From: Prevotella sp. oral taxon 376
GTDB lineage: Bacteria; Bacteroidota; Bacteroidia; Bacteroidales; Bacteroidaceae
NCBI RefSeq assembly: GCF_003043945.1
Contig: NZ_PYXG01000001.1
Coordinates: 930,001 to 994,000, forward strand
DNA length: 64,000 nt
Reading direction: 5' to 3'
In this document: positions 1-8,300 of the stretch, one piece after another
Position numbering within the stretch: the first letter of the stretch is position 1
How the letters are laid out: each line of letters starts with the position of its first letter
Program-made: the position numbers and the translations under genes
Notes under the pieces: generated by a model
Told to the model about the DNA's origin: nothing
Seen by the model: the letters and a program-made list of their open reading frames with translations, nothing else
Database searches by the model: none

Positions 1-363
1 TTCTTCCCAATAAACCTCTATGAGGTAAGCTAAAGCCTGAAAGGTGTAGAAGGAAATGCCGAGCGGAAAGAGGCTGAACCAGTATCTTGCCGCGAGCCAG
101 AAGCCTACGAGGGCCGCGATGCTTGCCCATAGGAGCAGCGTGGCCCGGGAGGTATTAATCCAGCGGTGAATCCATTGGCCGGCAATGAAGGTAAATATCG
201 TTATCGCTGCCGCCGTGAGGAAATAGACAGGGTGATAATACCCTATAAAGACACAACTGGCCGCGAGCAACACGATGTGTTGCCAGCGACGGGATGTGCG
301 GGCATAATAAAACACGAAAGTGAGCACCATGCATGCCACAAACGGGATTGAGATGAATTCCAT
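1..363 (-). CDS. MBOAT family O-acyltransferase (DltB/AlgI-like), N-terminal part
   Basis: The gene is cut by the window edge; 121 codons are visible from an ATG at 363. The translation is strongly hydrophobic, with about four membrane segments, and ends with PLGISFYTFQALAYLIEVYW, the conserved block of membrane-bound O-acyltransferases of the AlgI/DltB/PatA type. The catalytic histidine lies beyond the edge and cannot be checked. These enzymes move an acyl group across or onto an envelope acceptor. It starts 12 bp after the carrier-protein gene and is the third gene of an adenylation enzyme-carrier protein-MBOAT cassette, so it probably transfers the group loaded on that carrier. A role in polysaccharide O-acetylation is the alternative, but the adjacent carrier protein makes that less likely. 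Confidence 0.85.
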   Translation of the reverse strand, partial: MEFISIPFVACMVLTFVFYYARTSRRWQHIVLLAASCVFIGYYHPVYFLTAAAITIFTFIAGQWIHRWINTSRATLLLWASIAALVGFWLAARYWFSLFPLGISFYTFQALAYLIEVYWEE

Positions 364-375
364 GATGTTGCGGAC

Positions 376-624
376 TTACTTGCTTTCGACCTTTTTCAGG
401 ATGATGTCGCATAAGTCGCCGATGCTGTGCAGCTTGATGATGTCCCGAAGTTTGAAGTGAATGTCGTATCGTTTTTCTATCTCGCTGATAATCGTCATGT
501 GGGCCAGGGAGTCCCAACCGTCTACATCGTCGGCCGAGGTTGTATACTCAAGTTTCAGATCCTGATGGCTAAGTACGGTTTGGAAGATGCCGTTGAGTTT
601 TTTCAAAATCTCTTCTTTTTCCAT
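376..624 (-). CDS. Acyl/peptidyl carrier protein (DltC-like)
   Basis: An 82-residue protein of normal carrier-protein length. The sequence GWDSLAHM around Ser39 is the 4'-phosphopantetheine attachment site, followed by the usual acidic helix (SEIEKRYDIHF). It begins 6 bp after the adenylation-enzyme gene and ends 12 bp before the MBOAT gene, so the three are surely co-transcribed. It should carry the acid activated by the upstream enzyme as a thioester for the membrane acyltransferase. It is not the fatty-acid-synthesis ACP: the context and the loop before Ser39 differ from AcpP. Confidence 0.9.
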   Translation of the reverse strand: MEKEEILKKLNGIFQTVLSHQDLKLEYTTSADDVDGWDSLAHMTIISEIEKRYDIHFKLRDIIKLHSIGDLCDIILKKVESK

Positions 625-630
625 TTCTCG

Positions 631-2124
631 TTATTGTTCTATGAGTTGTTTGATGGTTTTCCTGTCTATTTTGTTGTTTGCGTTCTGGGGGAATTGCGGC
701 ATGCACATCACGGAGGAGGGTACCATGTAGGAGGGCAGATACTGCTTGAGCATGTTAATGAGCTGGTCGTTGCTGGTGTCGTCTTCCGTTTCTACGGCAA
801 GGGCTATCACCGTATTGTCGTATGCATCCTTGACGGGAACGGCTACCACGGCCACCTTGTCTTTATAGAAACGGCGCGCCACATATTCTATCTCACAGAG
901 TTCTATGCGGTAGCCTTGTATCTTCACCTGTGAGTCCTTGCGTCCATAATAGAGGAGGTCGCCGTCTTCGTCCTGGGCGCAGATGTCTCCCGTGAGATAC
1001 CATTGTTCCCCGTTGTATCGGAAGAAGGCCTCTTCGTTCTTGGCGTCGTTGTTCCAATAGCCGGGCGTAAGCTGTCGCCCTGCAAGGCAAAGTTCTCCTT
1101 TCTCGCCTTTGGGGGTCTCTTTCAAGCCAGGAGTAACGATGAGCGTATGTACTTCCTGCATCGGTTTTCCGATACTAACGATGCCATTACATTCCTTTAT
1201 TCCCGTCTGAGGTACGCGATAGGCTGTGCAGTAGATGGTGTCTTCGGTAGGCCCGTAAACATTCCAGACCTCTGCATTGGGCACGGCTTGCTGCCACAGG
1301 GCGGTCTCCTTGGCGTCAAGAGCCTCGCCGCAGAAGAGCGAATAGCGTAGCTGGGAGGCTTCGAGTTCGTCAAGATAGGGGACGAGATAATGGATGACGG
1401 AGGGTACCATGAGTACGGAAGTGAGCTGATACTCATCCAGCAGGCGAAATGCCTCCTGCCATTTCACTTTTCCTGGTTTCACCGTATACAGACAGCTTCC
1501 GTGAAGGAGGGGCAGGAGATAACTGCCCACAGAGAGGTCGAAAGTGAGGTCGAACATCTGGAGGCATCGGTCGTCTTCGCCTAACTGGAAGCCGAGGGTA
1601 TGAAAAGAATGTATGAAAGCTTTCAAGTTTCCGAAAGAGATGGGGACCCCCTTGGGTCTTCCCGTGCTTCCCGAAGTGAAGAGGATGTAGGCCAAGGCCT
1701 CTTTGTCAAGGTTTCCCGTGGGTGGGGCGAGAGCTCCCGTTTCTGGCAAAGAGGCCGTATGAATCACTTTCTGATGATCGTAGCGGGTGTTTTTGCTTGA
1801 GTCGAGAATGACGGTAATGCCTACTTGCTCAATAATATCGACGCATCTTGCCAGGGGTTGAAGGGGGTGGAGCGGCACATAGCACTTCCCTTCCATCCAC
1901 AAGGCGAGAATGGAAGCGTAGGTGTCGATGTCGTCATTGGCTACAAGGCCTATGTTTTTTTCTGGTTCCTTGCAGATAACGCTACGGATAGCAGCTACTC
2001 GGGCTGCCAGTTGTTCATAGGTATAAAAAGTGTCATCTACGCAAAAAGCTTGGCTTTCCTTATGGCGTAGGCATGATTCGTAGATCTGATAAACGAATTC
2101 CTTGCCGGATTCTATATTTGTCAT
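631..2124 (-). CDS. Amino-acid adenylation enzyme (DltA-like, AMP-forming)
   Basis: A 497-residue stand-alone adenylation protein. ANL-superfamily motifs in order: YILFTSGSTGRPKG (about 146-159), FCGEAL (about 264-269), YGPTEDT (290-296), YLTGDIC (about 377-383) and the C-terminal NNKIDRKT lysine (about 485). Length and motif wording fit D-alanine:carrier-protein ligase DltA better than acyl-CoA synthetases, but the amino-acid specificity cannot be read with certainty. The frame is open upstream to 2220; I chose the ATG at 2124 because homology begins there and AAGGAA lies just upstream. It probably loads the carrier protein next door. No match to the TAnnTTTG promoter was found upstream. Confidence 0.85.
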   Translation of the reverse strand: MTNIESGKEFVYQIYESCLRHKESQAFCVDDTFYTYEQLAARVAAIRSVICKEPEKNIGLVANDDIDTYASILALWMEGKCYVPLHPLQPLARCVDIIEQVGITVILDSSKNTRYDHQKVIHTASLPETGALAPPTGNLDKEALAYILFTSGSTGRPKGVPISFGNLKAFIHSFHTLGFQLGEDDRCLQMFDLTFDLSVGSYLLPLLHGSCLYTVKPGKVKWQEAFRLLDEYQLTSVLMVPSVIHYLVPYLDELEASQLRYSLFCGEALDAKETALWQQAVPNAEVWNVYGPTEDTIYCTAYRVPQTGIKECNGIVSIGKPMQEVHTLIVTPGLKETPKGEKGELCLAGRQLTPGYWNNDAKNEEAFFRYNGEQWYLTGDICAQDEDGDLLYYGRKDSQVKIQGYRIELCEIEYVARRFYKDKVAVVAVPVKDAYDNTVIALAVETEDDTSNDQLINMLKQYLPSYMVPSSVMCMPQFPQNANNKIDRKTIKQLIEQ

Positions 2125-2284
2125 TGTATACTGTTTCCTTCTTTTCCTATTGTTTATATCCTGCGGGACTTTACCCTTATTTGTTACTATAACTTCAAAA
2201 AAACGAAATCCCCTATTCATTTTGTTTTTTTAACAGCAGCAAGGACTTTTGAGAGTCCTGTTTTTTTATGTTGCCGAAAACAAG

Positions 2285-2312
2285 CCCCTATTTTCATCAA
2301 CGATAACAGGGG
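2285..2312 (-). terminator. Hairpin downstream of the GH97 gene
   Basis: CCCCT and AGGGG form a stem around an 18-base AT-rich loop. On the minus strand the stem is followed by CTTGTTTT. It sits 20 bp after the GH97 stop codon and is a plausible, somewhat weak, intrinsic terminator separating that gene from the adenylation cassette. A second hairpin (GGACT/AGTCC, near 2242-2257) with a T-run on the plus strand lies close by. Confidence 0.4.
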
Positions 2313-2332
2313 ACTGTTTCATAGATGTTTTT

Positions 2333-4312
2333 CTAAATCTTTATAGCCACTCCACCGCCTGGAGCAAGGTGCACCTGAAGCTTCCCGTCGGCTGGAATCA
2401 GGACTTCTCTCTTCGCCCAGTCTTCGGCGAAAATGTAGGCATTGGGACCGTCCTCATAAACGGTGGCTGTCTTTCCGGCTACTTTCAGCGGACCGAGATC
2501 GAGCGTCAAGTCGCGCGGTGTCCAGTTGGTGATGGCTCCGACATACCATTTCTGGCCGCTTCTTCGTGCCACTGCGACATACTCCCCGATCTCGCTCTTC
2601 AGTGGAATGGTCTCGTCCCATATCACCGGTATCCGCGCGATGAACTCCGTGCACTCAGGATTCTCCTCGTAGTGGGTAGGGCTGTCGCAAAGCATATTCA
2701 GCGGCGAGAAGAACACCACATATTCTGCAAGCTGGTGGCAACGGGTTCCCTGGCTCATCGGACGATAGTTATTGGGGGCATAGGTCTGCCTGGTCGCGTT
2801 GATCATGGCTCCCTGCGTATAGTCCATTTGCCCCGCGAACATGCGAGCAAAAGGCACGGTTACATCATACTGAACCTGGTTATATTCCTTTATCGTGGCC
2901 CATTTGTTCTGCTCCTGACCGTTCACGCCCTCAAAGTTGATGACATTCGGGTAGGTGCGGTTGAGTCCCGTGGGGGCGAAAGTGCCATGGAAATCGCAGA
3001 GGAGGTGGTATTTAGCCGCCAGCTGAGCCGCCCTGTAGTGGAAGTCCACGCACTCCGCGTCGTTGCGATTCATAAAGTCTATCTTGAAACCCTTCACTCC
3101 CATCTCCGAGAAATACTTGCAAGCCTTTTCCATATCTCGGTCGAAAGCCTTGTAGCCGGCCCACAGAATGATGCCCACTCCTTTGCCGTTGGCGTAACGG
3201 ACGATTTCCGGAAGGTCTATTTCCGGGAGAATCTGGAAAAGATCGGCTTTTTTGTTGACGGCCCATCCCTCGTCGAGGATGACATATTCTATTCCCTGTC
3301 GCGCGGCGAAGTCTATGTAATACTTATAGGTCCGGGTGTTGATGCCGGCCTTGAAGTCCACTTTGTAGAGCCCCCAGTGGTTCCACCATTCCCAGGCCAC
3401 TTTGCCAGGCTTGATCCAAGAGGTATCGGTGAGTCGGGAGGGCGATGCCAGTCGATAGACCATGTCGTTGTTCAGGATATCCCCGTCATTGTCCGAAACG
3501 CCGATGATTCGCCATGGAAAAGTGCGCATGCCCTTTGATTTCGCAATGTAGTTCTCGGCTTTTGTTACGAACTGCTCGAGCTGATTATGGCCGCCCTGCC
3601 TCACCTCTTTTGGGTAGGGAGCAAATAACGATTTGAAACCTGTTGGCTGGTTGCCGCTCTTCAGGAACATGCAGGGATAGTCTTCCACATCCGATTCGGC
3701 GATGATAAGCCTTACCCCGTTGTCGGCTTTCACGATGAGCGGGAGGAATGCTAACCGCTTTTTGTCGAACTGCGAAATGCTGATTTCATCGTAGCAATTC
3801 TCAAAAGAGTTATGCAACATGTCCTTTAGCGACTTGTTGTCGCGCACATAGGGAGTCCATGTTCCAAAGTCTTTGGCGAAATTGAACTCGGCAAGTTCGT
3901 CCTCCACATTGAATTCCTTTTGTCTCGTCGACACGAACCGGTAGGCCAGTCCCTCGTCGTAAGCGCGGAAGACGAGGTTGAATTCCCCGAACTCCAGCGA
4001 CAGTTGACGATAGTTGTCGCTGATGACATTCTTCTTATAGAAGAGCGGTCGGATGGCGCCTTTGTGCTGCGAGACCTTGCCCCTCTTGAATTTAGAGTTC
4101 ACGCCCCATGTTGCCCTGTCTGCTATCTTGAGCGAAACCTGCGAGGGTTGCAGGATGACTTGCCCGTCGTAGGTGAGTGTGTAGCTCATGGTTTGTGCTA
4201 CTTTTACGGTAGCCTTGAGTCTTCCGTCGGGCGAGGAAAGGTTGAAGTCCTTGGCTTGAGTGCCCCAGGATGCCAGCAAGAAGCTAAAGAGAATGGTGAG
4301 AGTTTTCTTCAT
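2333..4312 (-). CDS. Glycoside hydrolase family 97, retaining subgroup (alpha-galactosidase-like)
   Basis: A 659-residue secreted enzyme. Residues 1-20 form a signal peptide ending TQA; then come the N-terminal beta-sandwich (FNLSSPDGRLKATV), the TIM barrel and a C-terminal sheet domain. The barrel carries GFKIDFMNRND, with Asp412, and INFEGVNG, with Glu461. This corresponds to the retaining branch of GH97, typified by a Bacteroides alpha-galactosidase (nucleophile Asp415, acid/base Glu470), not to inverting SusB alpha-glucosidases, which have a glutamate base at the equivalent of CDFHGTF. Periplasmic removal of alpha-galactosyl or similar residues is inferred. The ATG at 4312 is chosen because the signal peptide starts there. 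The gene diverges from ptb and stands alone, without SusC/SusD beside it. Confidence 0.9.
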   Translation of the reverse strand: MKKTLTILFSFLLASWGTQAKDFNLSSPDGRLKATVKVAQTMSYTLTYDGQVILQPSQVSLKIADRATWGVNSKFKRGKVSQHKGAIRPLFYKKNVISDNYRQLSLEFGEFNLVFRAYDEGLAYRFVSTRQKEFNVEDELAEFNFAKDFGTWTPYVRDNKSLKDMLHNSFENCYDEISISQFDKKRLAFLPLIVKADNGVRLIIAESDVEDYPCMFLKSGNQPTGFKSLFAPYPKEVRQGGHNQLEQFVTKAENYIAKSKGMRTFPWRIIGVSDNDGDILNNDMVYRLASPSRLTDTSWIKPGKVAWEWWNHWGLYKVDFKAGINTRTYKYYIDFAARQGIEYVILDEGWAVNKKADLFQILPEIDLPEIVRYANGKGVGIILWAGYKAFDRDMEKACKYFSEMGVKGFKIDFMNRNDAECVDFHYRAAQLAAKYHLLCDFHGTFAPTGLNRTYPNVINFEGVNGQEQNKWATIKEYNQVQYDVTVPFARMFAGQMDYTQGAMINATRQTYAPNNYRPMSQGTRCHQLAEYVVFFSPLNMLCDSPTHYEENPECTEFIARIPVIWDETIPLKSEIGEYVAVARRSGQKWYVGAITNWTPRDLTLDLGPLKVAGKTATVYEDGPNAYIFAEDWAKREVLIPADGKLQVHLAPGGGVAIKI

Positions 4313-4336
4313 GTGCAGGTTGATTTGATTTTTGTG

Positions 4337-4367
4337 CAAAGGTATTTTTTTTTCCGAAGAAAACCAA
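4337..4367 (-). promoter_or_regulatory. Promoter of the GH97 gene
   Basis: On the minus strand TTG (4367-4365) and TACCTTTG (4344-4337) are 20 bp apart, matching the Bacteroidota sigma-ABfr promoter. The leader to the ATG is about 20-25 nt. Confidence 0.75.
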
Positions 4368-4386
4368 GAGATATTGTTTTTTTTCT

Positions 4387-4394
4387 TATATTTG
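4387..4394 (+). promoter_or_regulatory. Candidate -7 element of the ptb-buk operon
   Basis: TATATTTG fits TAnnTTTG and lies about 70 bp before the ptb ATG, back to back with the GH97 promoter. No TTTG was found at the expected -33 distance, so the call rests on one box. Confidence 0.55.
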
Positions 4395-4463
4395 CACCAA
4401 ATACTACACGGCTCATAAAGGGAGCCGGACACAAAAGTTAGTTCTTACCAGCGATTTGGCAAA

Positions 4464-5321
4464 ATGAAAGACATTAAAAACTTTGAGCAACTTATAGGAA
4501 ACCTCTCCGCACGAGGGGTAAGGAAGCGTATTGCCGTAGTCTGTCCACGGGATAAGTCCACTCGGAAAGCGGTGGAGAAAGCCGCGGAAGTTGGTTTCGT
4601 AGACCCCGTGTTTTTTGAGGAGGCCGATCCGCTGGAGGCTGCCCGCAAGGCCATTGGCCTTATTCGCGAGGGCGGAGCGGACATTCTGATGAAGGGACTC
4701 ATCAACTCGGATATTCTGCTCCGTGCCATTTTGGATAAGGAAGAGGGGCTCTTGGAGCCGGGGCGTGTGCTCACCCATGTCGGGTGCGCCAGCATTCCCG
4801 ACTACCCCAAGCTGCTCTTCTATACCGACGCTGCCGTCATTCCTTATCCCACTCAGGAGCAACGGGTTGAACAGGTGCGGTATCTGGCCGCGCTTTGCCG
4901 GGCTTTCGGCATCGGGAGACCGAGAATCTCGCTCATCCACTGCAGTGAGAAAGTAGACGGCAGGCACTTTCCCTTCACGGCGGGATATGCCGATATCATC
5001 CGGGAAGCCGAACAGGGCGAGTTCGGGGAATGTCTCGTCGACGGGCCCCTTGACCTGAAAACCTCCTGTTCGCACGAGAGCCTGGCCGTCAAGGAACTCT
5101 CCTCGCCCATCGGGGGAGAGGCCGATGGCCTCGTATTCCCCGACATCGAGGCAGCAAATTTGTTCCATAAAGCCATCACGCTCTTTGCCCGTTCTTCGGT
5201 GGCCTGTATGCTTCAGGGAACCCTGGTGCCGGTGGTCATGCCCTCGCGGGCCGACTGTCCGGATGCCAAATTCTATAGTATTGCGCTGGCAGCCATGAGG
5301 GCTGACGCTCCGAAAATTTAA
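4464..5321 (+). CDS. ptb: Phosphate butyryltransferase
   Basis: A 285-residue protein of the phosphate acetyl/butyryltransferase family, cytoplasmic, converting an acyl-CoA (butyryl- or branched-chain acyl-CoA) plus phosphate to the acyl phosphate. Recognisable segments are RIAVVCPRDKSTRKAVEKAA near the start, ADILMKGLINSDILLRAIL in the middle and VDGPLDLKTSCSHESL near residue 200. The length is slightly shorter than clostridial Ptb (about 300). The butyrate kinase gene follows after 18 bp, which makes the assignment as butyryl- rather than acetyltransferase firm. Together they make ATP from acyl-CoA. The natural substrate could equally be isobutyryl- or isovaleryl-CoA from amino-acid breakdown. 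Confidence 0.92.
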   Translation: MKDIKNFEQLIGNLSARGVRKRIAVVCPRDKSTRKAVEKAAEVGFVDPVFFEEADPLEAARKAIGLIREGGADILMKGLINSDILLRAILDKEEGLLEPGRVLTHVGCASIPDYPKLLFYTDAAVIPYPTQEQRVEQVRYLAALCRAFGIGRPRISLIHCSEKVDGRHFPFTAGYADIIREAEQGEFGECLVDGPLDLKTSCSHESLAVKELSSPIGGEADGLVFPDIEAANLFHKAITLFARSSVACMLQGTLVPVVMPSRADCPDAKFYSIALAAMRADAPKI

Positions 5322-5339
5322 CCTTTATCTCACAAGACC

Positions 5340-6401
5340 ATGTATATACTCGTTATAAATCCAGGTTCCACTTCCACCAAAATTGCCGTCTATGAGGATG
5401 TGAAGCCGGTGATGCTCCGCACGATACGCCACTCCGTCGAGGAACTGAGCCACTTCAAGGAAGCCACCGATCAGTATGAGTTCCGTCGAGACCTCGTCAT
5501 CAATGAGCTCAAGCGCTTGGAGATTCCTTTCACTTTCGATGCCGTTATCGGCAGGGGAGGACTTGCCAAGCCCGTTGCCGGCGGCGTCTACACCATCAAC
5601 GACAAAATGCTTGACGACACCCGGCACGCCGTGCACAAGCATGTCTGCGACCTCGGCTGCATCATAGCCTACGACATAGCTCGGAATATCCCCAACTGCA
5701 AGGCCTTCATTGCCGACCCCGGCGTGGTTGACGAACTGTCGCCTCTGGCGCGGATATCGGGCTCTCCGCTCATGAACCGCATCTGCATCTGGCACGCCCT
5801 GAACCAGCGGGCCATCGCGCGGAGGTTCGCCAACGAGATAGGCCGCCGCTACGAAGACTTGAATCTCATCATCTGTCATCTCGGGGGAGGCATCTCCATC
5901 GCCGCCCACGACCATGGACGGGCCGTGGATGCCAATAACGCGCTCGACGGCGAAGGGCCTTTCTCTCCTGAAAGGGCAGGCTCGCTTCCTGCTGCCGACC
6001 TCGTGCGCCTCTGCTATAGTGGAAAATACACGGAGCAGGAACTTCTGAAGCGCATCTCCGGACAGGCCGGACTCATCGCCCATCTGGGCACTAACGACAT
6101 GAAGGAAATAGAGCGCCGCATCGCCGGAGGCGACAAGCATGCCGAGCTCATCGTGGATGCCATGATCTATCACACCGCCAAATGTATCTGTGCCGAGGCC
6201 GCTGTGCTATACGGGAAGATAGATGCCATCCTGCTCACGGGCGGCATGGCTCGAGAGGAATATGTCGTTTCCAGACTGCGGCAGCGCATCGGGTTCCTCG
6301 CTCCCACCTATTGCTATCCCGGCGAGGACGAGCTTTCGGCCCTCGCCCATAATGCCCTTGCCGTGCTGCGGGGCGAGCGTGAGGCCAAGGAATACACCTG
6401 A
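5340..6401 (+). CDS. buk: Butyrate kinase
   Basis: A 353-residue member of the acetokinase (ASKHA) family, the usual length for Buk. The phosphate-1 motif YILVINPGSTSTKIAVY opens the protein; LIICHLGGGISIAAH (about residues 178-192) is the phosphate-2 segment and DAILLTGGMA (about 296-305) the adenosine-binding segment. It transfers phosphate from butyryl phosphate to ADP, yielding butyrate and ATP. It is translated with ptb as a two-gene operon. The end converges on the Sir2 gene, with a dispersed repeat between them. Confidence 0.95.
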   Translation: MYILVINPGSTSTKIAVYEDVKPVMLRTIRHSVEELSHFKEATDQYEFRRDLVINELKRLEIPFTFDAVIGRGGLAKPVAGGVYTINDKMLDDTRHAVHKHVCDLGCIIAYDIARNIPNCKAFIADPGVVDELSPLARISGSPLMNRICIWHALNQRAIARRFANEIGRRYEDLNLIICHLGGGISIAAHDHGRAVDANNALDGEGPFSPERAGSLPAADLVRLCYSGKYTEQELLKRISGQAGLIAHLGTNDMKEIERRIAGGDKHAELIVDAMIYHTAKCICAEAAVLYGKIDAILLTGGMAREEYVVSRLRQRIGFLAPTYCYPGEDELSALAHNALAVLRGEREAKEYT

Positions 6402-6494
6402 CGGTCGTGCCGGCAGCAACCTTTTCTCTGGTGGTCAGCGGGTTTTGAGCAGGCCATTTATGGCTGTCGGTGTGGCCGTCAGCGGCAAATAGTC

Positions 6495-6561
6495 TGACAA
6501 AATCGGCGATTTCGTACTACGATTTCGCCGATTTTGTCGTTCAATCTCGCCGATTTTGTCA
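6495..6561. repeat. 67-bp triple-palindromic dispersed repeat, copy 1
   Basis: Complete copy in the 322-bp gap between the convergent buk and Sir2 genes. It opens with TGACAAAATCGGCGA-like sequence and closes with TCGCCGATTTTGTCA, so the ends are inverted repeats. Inside are three successive forms of the motif GACAAAATCGGCGA, the first itself nearly a perfect 17-bp palindrome (CAAAATCG-G-CGATTTTG). It is preceded by GCCGTCAGCGGCAAA, also found before copy 3. I see no gene in the rest of the gap; the short frames crossing it are by-products of the repeat. Confidence 0.9.
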
Positions 6562-6723
6562 GACCGATTATTGCTTTTGTGAAAGGCGGGGGTCGCCTGC
6601 TATGTTTCCGGAGATGATCTCTGCTTCCTGCGAGAGGGTCTTGCGGGCAGAAAAAAGGGTGGGAGCCCGCTGCGAGAAGGCACCCATGGGGATTCTTGGA
6701 CACCTGTCGCTCCGGCAGGGAAG

Positions 6724-7428
6724 CTACTTCATCTCCTTGAGAATGCCGCAAAGCTCTCTCATGCCTTCGCTGGCCCCTCTCTTAATGTGCGTGATGTCGC
6801 GATAGCCTCCGCTGCCCACATCGTCGGGGTCGATGAGGAATATGGGGCAGCCGGGCCGTACATATCTCACCAGTCCGGCGGCGGGATACACATTGAGCGA
6901 GGTTCCGATGATGACGAAGACATCGGCTTTCCCGGCCTCCAAGGCTGCAGGTTCTATCATCGGCACGCTCTCGCCGAAGAAGACGATGAACGGGCGGAGC
7001 AGCGAACCGTCGCCGGCCTTGCTGCCCGCGGCGATGTCGGAGTCGTCGGGGCCGAGCTCCCGTATGTATTTCGGATTATAGGGGTCGCGGCTGGAGCACA
7101 CCTTGGCGAGCTCCCCGTGCAGATGGATAACCTTTGTGGAGCCGGCCTTCTCGTGCAGGTTGTCCACATTCTGCGTTACGACCGTTACCTCGAAGTCGGC
7201 TTCCAGCTGGCTGATGAGCCTGTGCCCCTCGTTGGGTTGTGCCGCCCAGAGCTTCTTGCGCAGCATGTTATAGAAGTTGGTTACCAGAGTTGGGTCGGCT
7301 TCCCATCCCTCATGCGATGCCACTTGCTCCACGGGAAAGTCCTCCCAGAGCCCATCGTTGCCGCGGAAAGTCTTGAATCCGCTCTCCACCGACATGCCGG
7401 CACCTGTCAGAAATACGATTTTCTTCAT
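6724..7428 (-). CDS. Sir2-family NAD-dependent protein deacylase
   Basis: A 234-residue sirtuin core. Seen: the NAD-binding GAGMSVESGF at the start, TQNVDNLHEKAG (about residues 85-96), the catalytic histidine in VIHLHGEL and GTSLNVYPAAGL near residue 175. It should remove acetyl or succinyl groups from protein lysines in the cytoplasm, using NAD. Unusual is the absence of the two CxxC pairs of the zinc ribbon: in the expected region there is only one cysteine (KVCSSRDPYN). Thus it is a zinc-free bacterial form rather than a classical CobB. It is transcribed alone, divergently from the FKBP genes. Confidence 0.88.
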   Translation of the reverse strand: MKKIVFLTGAGMSVESGFKTFRGNDGLWEDFPVEQVASHEGWEADPTLVTNFYNMLRKKLWAAQPNEGHRLISQLEADFEVTVVTQNVDNLHEKAGSTKVIHLHGELAKVCSSRDPYNPKYIRELGPDDSDIAAGSKAGDGSLLRPFIVFFGESVPMIEPAALEAGKADVFVIIGTSLNVYPAAGLVRYVRPGCPIFLIDPDDVGSGGYRDITHIKRGASEGMRELCGILKEMK

Positions 7429-7453
7429 GATTCCAGTAGTTAGGTTTCTTGTG

Positions 7454-7461
7454 CAAAGATA
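7454..7461 (-). promoter_or_regulatory. -7 element of the Sir2 gene
   Basis: TATCTTTG on the minus strand, about 25 bp before the ATG, matches TAnnTTTG. No clear -33 box is visible. Confidence 0.55.
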
Positions 7462-7524
7462 GGCAATAATTCTTAAAAAACTTATTTTTTTCCCATTTGT
7501 GTATGGGTAGTCGGATAAAAGTAT

Positions 7525-7532
7525 TACCTTTG
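7525..7532 (+). promoter_or_regulatory. -7 element of the first FKBP gene
   Basis: TACCTTTG, 35 bp before the ATG, matches TAnnTTTG. The -33 box is not at the usual distance. Confidence 0.55.
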
Positions 7533-7567
7533 CATATTATTTGTAAAGCATAGAAACATCTTCAGAA

Positions 7568-8173
7568 ATGGACAAAGTAAGTTACGCTTTAGGCCTTGGC
7601 ATTGGCAGGCAGTTGCTTGATATGGGTGCCCAGAAGCTGGACATCGATGATTTCGCCCAGGCCATCAAGGACATGATCGCCGGCAAGAAACCGGAGATTG
7701 GCGATCAGGAAGCGCAGACATTGGTACAGACTTTTTTTCAGGAGCAGGAGAAGCAGCAGCGCGCAGCCGCGGCCAAGCGCTTCGAGGCCAACCGTGAGCA
7801 GGGCGAGAGCTACCTTGCGGAGAACCGTAAGAAGGAGGGCGTGGTTACTCTACCCAGCGGATTACAATACCAAGTGCTGAAGGAAGGGAACGGCAAGAAG
7901 CCGAAGGCTGCCGACCAAGTGCGTTGCCACTACGAGGGAATGCTCATAGACGGCACTCTCTTCGACAGCAGCGTGCAGCGTGGCGAGCCAGCCGTGTTCG
8001 GTCTCAATCAGGTTATCAAGGGATGGACCGAGGGCGTGCAGCTGATGCAGGAAGGTGCCAAGTACCGCTTCTTCATCCCCTATCAGTTGGGATACGGTGA
8101 GCAGGGAGCCGGCCAGCAGATACCCCCTTATTCCGCCCTCGTGTTCGATGTGGAATTGATAGAGGTGCTGTAG
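7568..8173 (+). CDS. FKBP-type peptidyl-prolyl isomerase, cytoplasmic (FklB-like)
   Basis: A 201-residue protein with an N-terminal FKBP_N dimerisation/chaperone region (about 1-95) and a C-terminal FKBP domain (about 100-201), containing VRCHYEGMLIDGTLFDSS, QVIKGWTEGVQLM and YGEQGAG...IPPYSALVFDVEL. It has no signal peptide or lipobox, unlike the two homologous proteins that follow, and so probably stays in the cytoplasm. It catalyses cis-trans isomerisation of Xaa-Pro bonds and assists folding. It is followed after 127 bp by the second paralog. Confidence 0.92.
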   Translation: MDKVSYALGLGIGRQLLDMGAQKLDIDDFAQAIKDMIAGKKPEIGDQEAQTLVQTFFQEQEKQQRAAAAKRFEANREQGESYLAENRKKEGVVTLPSGLQYQVLKEGNGKKPKAADQVRCHYEGMLIDGTLFDSSVQRGEPAVFGLNQVIKGWTEGVQLMQEGAKYRFFIPYQLGYGEQGAGQQIPPYSALVFDVELIEVL

Positions 8174-8300
8174 TCGGCTCGGAAGCGGAGGAGAGAGACT
8201 CAAGGAAGATAGACGAAGGCATGTCCGTGGCTGGCGATGGCCCGCGGAGCATTGCCGGAAAACAAAGAATCAAGAATCAAACAAAAACAATAAACAGAAA

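Noticed and set aside
2249..3538. Long plus-strand open frame (429 codons)
   Set aside because: It is antisense to the GH97 gene, whose protein has all family motifs; the frame has no recognisable domain.
6479..6751. Short open frames across the dispersed repeats, also near 38552, 46200, 63044 and 63223
   Set aside because: They encode nearly the same DKIGDFV/RRFCQT-like peptides in several frames because they cross the palindromic repeat; no ribosome-binding context or conserved protein is evident.
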